DNA from: Verrucomicrobiota bacterium
GTDB taxonomy: Bacteria > Verrucomicrobiota > Verrucomicrobiia > Limisphaerales > JADLHS01
Direction of reading: 5' to 3'
Length of the DNA: 22,691 bases
Assembly (NCBI GenBank): GCA_025360895.1
Contig: JANYBF010000228.1
Coordinates: 1 to 22,691, forward strand
The notes beneath the pieces are model-generated. The model worked only from the letters and a program-made list of their open reading frames with translations. It was not told the DNA's origin and searched no databases. Positions 21,099 to 22,691 of the stretch are shown here, in pieces; the stretch's first letter is position 1; each line of letters opens with the position of its first letter. Made by a program: the position numbers and the translations under genes.

Positions 21099-22208
21099 AT
21101 GAACCTCACCATCACCAAGGAGCAATTGCTCATCGGGTTACAAGCGGTACAAAATGTCGTCAGTACCCGGACGACGCTCCCGATTCTTTCCAATGTGCTT
21201 TTAAGGGCTGAAGGAAACCGATTGGAGCTAACTGCAACGGATCTGGATGTAACGGTCGTCTGTGGCGTGGAAGCGACTGTGAAGAAGCCGGGGACGACAA
21301 CGCTGCCGGTTAAGAAACTCTTTGGCATCGCCCGGGAACTTAGTGGTGGGGAGATTGAAATCGAGGTTGACGAAAAAAACGTCTGTAGTGTCCGTTCCGG
21401 CCCGTCTTTTTACAAGATTCATGGGTTGTCCGCCGAGGAGTTCCCGCCGCTGCCCAAGTTTAAAGAGGAAAAAAAGGTGGTGGTGGGTCAGGAAAAATTC
21501 AGGGGGATGCTTCGGAAAACCTCTTTCGCGATTTCTACCGACGAGGCGCGCTATGTCTTAAACGGTATTTTTATCAGCTTGAAGGATCATAAGATGACCA
21601 TCGTAGCCACGGATGGCCGCCGGTTGGCTTTGGTGGATGAAGAAGTGGAGGTTTCGGAGCAGAGTCAGGGTGAATTCATTATCCCTTCCAAGGCTGTGAA
21701 CGAACTCAACCGGTTATTGCAGGAAAAAGGAGAAGCCGCGATAAAATACGGCGATAACCACGCAGAGTTTGCACTCTCGGATAAAAAAGATTTTTTAGTA
21801 AAAATCATCACGAAATTGATTGAAGGGAACTATCCAAATTATCGGCAGGTGATCCCAGGTGAAACCAAGGAACGGGTAGGATTACCGCGCGAGGAATTTC
21901 TCCATGCCCTCAAACGCGCCGAGATCATGACCAGTGAAAAGGCAAACTCGGTGAAGCTTTCTTTCACCCGGAACAATCTCGCGATTACGGCGAACAGTCC
22001 GGAAGTCGGGGAAGCCCGCGAAAGTATGGCCGTGAACTACAAGGGCAAGGAGATCGCCGTTGCGTTCAATCCAAAATATCTGATTGATCCCCTCAATGCG
22101 TTGACCGTGGATGAGGTCTTCATTGAGATGATCGACGAGCTAAGTCCGGGCGTGTTGAAGATTAATGGCCCCTTTCTCTACGTGGTAATGCCAATGCGTC
22201 TGAGCTAG
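21099..22208 (+). CDS. dnaN: DNA polymerase III subunit beta (sliding clamp)
   Basis: A 369-residue protein, the normal length for a beta clamp. It starts MNLTITKEQLLIGLQAVQNV and shows family landmarks through all three domains: TLPILSNVLLRAEGNRLELTATDLDV in domain 1, FAISTDEARYVLNGIFI and ATDGRRLAL in domain 2, and FNPKYLIDPLNAL with the C-terminal YVVMPMRLS in domain 3. That last stretch is the conserved clamp C-terminus (PM followed by R). The clamp encircles DNA and tethers the replicative polymerase. dnaA is not next to it here; the upstream neighbour is a cysteine desulfurase. It has its own upstream AT-rich regulatory region and no downstream operon partner. Confidence 0.97.
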   Translation: MNLTITKEQLLIGLQAVQNVVSTRTTLPILSNVLLRAEGNRLELTATDLDVTVVCGVEATVKKPGTTTLPVKKLFGIARELSGGEIEIEVDEKNVCSVRSGPSFYKIHGLSAEEFPPLPKFKEEKKVVVGQEKFRGMLRKTSFAISTDEARYVLNGIFISLKDHKMTIVATDGRRLALVDEEVEVSEQSQGEFIIPSKAVNELNRLLQEKGEAAIKYGDNHAEFALSDKKDFLVKIITKLIEGNYPNYRQVIPGETKERVGLPREEFLHALKRAEIMTSEKANSVKLSFTRNNLAITANSPEVGEARESMAVNYKGKEIAVAFNPKYLIDPLNALTVDEVFIEMIDELSPGVLKINGPFLYVVMPMRLS

Positions 22209-22399
22209 TGTTTTTTTGTGGCTTCAGAAAGCACGAACGGCACGGGCAAGAGGCTTAATTCAAACGGGTTTTCCATGGTTGACAAAATTTAATAATGCTC
22301 GTAAGAGTTGGAACGTTCGGGTAGCAGTACGTTTCTTCAGCGGGGTTCCCCACCCCCACCTCCTTGGCGTCTGCTGCCCGAATATTTTCCCACTTCCGC

Positions 22400-22428
22400 T
22401 TGACCCTCCAACTTCGTTTCTCTAGGCT
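22400..22428 (+). promoter_or_regulatory. Promoter of tRNA-Asp
   Basis: TTGACC (22400-22405), a 17-bp spacer and TAGGCT (22423-22428) place transcription start about 8 bp before the tRNA. A second -35-like TTGACA lies at 22279-22284 with a poor -10. The remaining gap after dnaN (22209-22399) shows no supported gene. Confidence 0.5.
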
Positions 22429-22442
22429 CTCCCTCCCCAAGC

Positions 22443-22519
22443 GGGGGCGTAGCTCAATTGGTTAGAGCGCTGCCCTGTCACGGCAGAGGTTACGGGTTCG
22501 AGCCCCGCCGCTCCCGCCA
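22443..22519 (+). tRNA. tRNA-Asp (anticodon GTC)
   Basis: A 77-nt cloverleaf with encoded CCA (22517-22519). The acceptor stem GGGGGCG pairs with CGCTCCC, including one G-U. The D arm is GCTC/GAGC and the anticodon stem CTGCC/GGCAG encloses loop CTGTCAC with anticodon GTC. The T arm has TTCGAGC; its outermost pair is an A-C mismatch (22492 and 22508), a small oddity. Confidence 0.96.
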
Positions 22520-22624
22520 TATTTCATTGGGAAATCCTCGTTTTTTGCCCCGGATGGGGCCGTTGAAACATGTGGAAACACTTTCAGCACCACGCAGCCG
22601 AGAAAAATCAGTTCTTAGCTGCGT

Positions 22625-22691
22625 ATGGCAAACAAGAGCAAATACGTATACAACGCCAACGGCGTTGAGTTCACGATCTACCGGGCGGAAA
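22625..22691 (+). CDS. Start of a gene cut by the right edge, possibly an integrase
   Basis: An open frame begins at ATG 22625 with MANKSKYVYNANGVEFTIYR and runs off the end after 22 codons. No family can be assigned from this. The position about 105 bp downstream of an intact tRNA, and the short basic/beta-rich start, would suit an arm-binding domain of a tRNA-directed integrase, but this is a guess. The gap 22520-22624 carries a GCCCC/GGGGC hairpin that lacks a following T-run. Confidence 0.42.
   Translation, partial: MANKSKYVYNANGVEFTIYRAE

Noticed and set aside
22545..22561. GCCCC/GGGGC hairpin after tRNA-Asp as a terminator
   Set aside because: The T-run precedes the stem instead of following it on the plus strand, and on the minus strand the stem is followed by As.
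1..22691. CRISPR array or insertion sequence
   Set aside because: No regularly spaced repeats with spacers and no transposase or terminal inverted repeats of IS type were seen.

Overview
The window looks like chromosomal DNA of a verrucomicrobial bacterium (PVC superphylum, probably a Pedosphaera/Limisphaerales-type lineage). This is inferred from family content, not a search: an ECF sigma factor followed by a FecR/LamG anti-sigma-like protein, a large PVC-type protein with a CxxCH cytochrome tail, a DUF5069 protein, and a GreA factor with a very long N-terminal extension of the kind known from Chlamydiae. Shine-Dalgarno motifs are weak or absent before most genes.

Layout. (1) 1-2067 is the end of an integrated element, on the minus strand: a tyrosine integrase (906-1940), a DUF6036-type nucleotidyltransferase (153-758) and the start of an overlapping partner gene (178 to beyond the left edge), resembling an AbiE-like two-gene module. 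A copy of the 3' end of tRNA-Gly (2036-2067) closes this element. (2) 2068-12278 is a 10.2 kb cargo segment bracketed by a second, nearly identical tRNA-Gly 3' end (12279-12310). It holds a co-directional cluster: ECF sigma, FecR/LamG regulator, two secreted CE1-type esterases, a ThuA-like/beta-propeller/cytochrome c protein and a small secreted beta-sandwich protein. It ends in two decayed genes, a 5'-truncated GH10 xylanase and a frameshifted sialate-O-acetylesterase-family gene. The set suggests a laterally inserted, partly eroded locus for acetylated or feruloylated xylan. (3) 12322-22519 looks like stable core genome: small membrane protein, GST-like protein, PIN-PhoH ATPase, secreted FKBP isomerase with a clear terminator, DUF5069 protein, GreA-family factor (minus strand), RsmB rRNA methyltransferase, cysteine desulfurase, DNA polymerase III beta clamp and tRNA-Asp(GTC). 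A further reading frame begins after the tRNA at 22625 and runs off the right edge.

How it fits together. The first tRNA-Gly 3' copy and its integrase probably mark one insertion; the second copy marks the old right boundary next to the core genes. The intact tRNA-Gly is predicted to lie left of the window. Within the cargo, the sigma/FecR pair probably controls the secreted hydrolases. The AT-rich gap before dnaN carries a DnaA-box-like site and could be regulatory or part of a replication origin; this is unproven.
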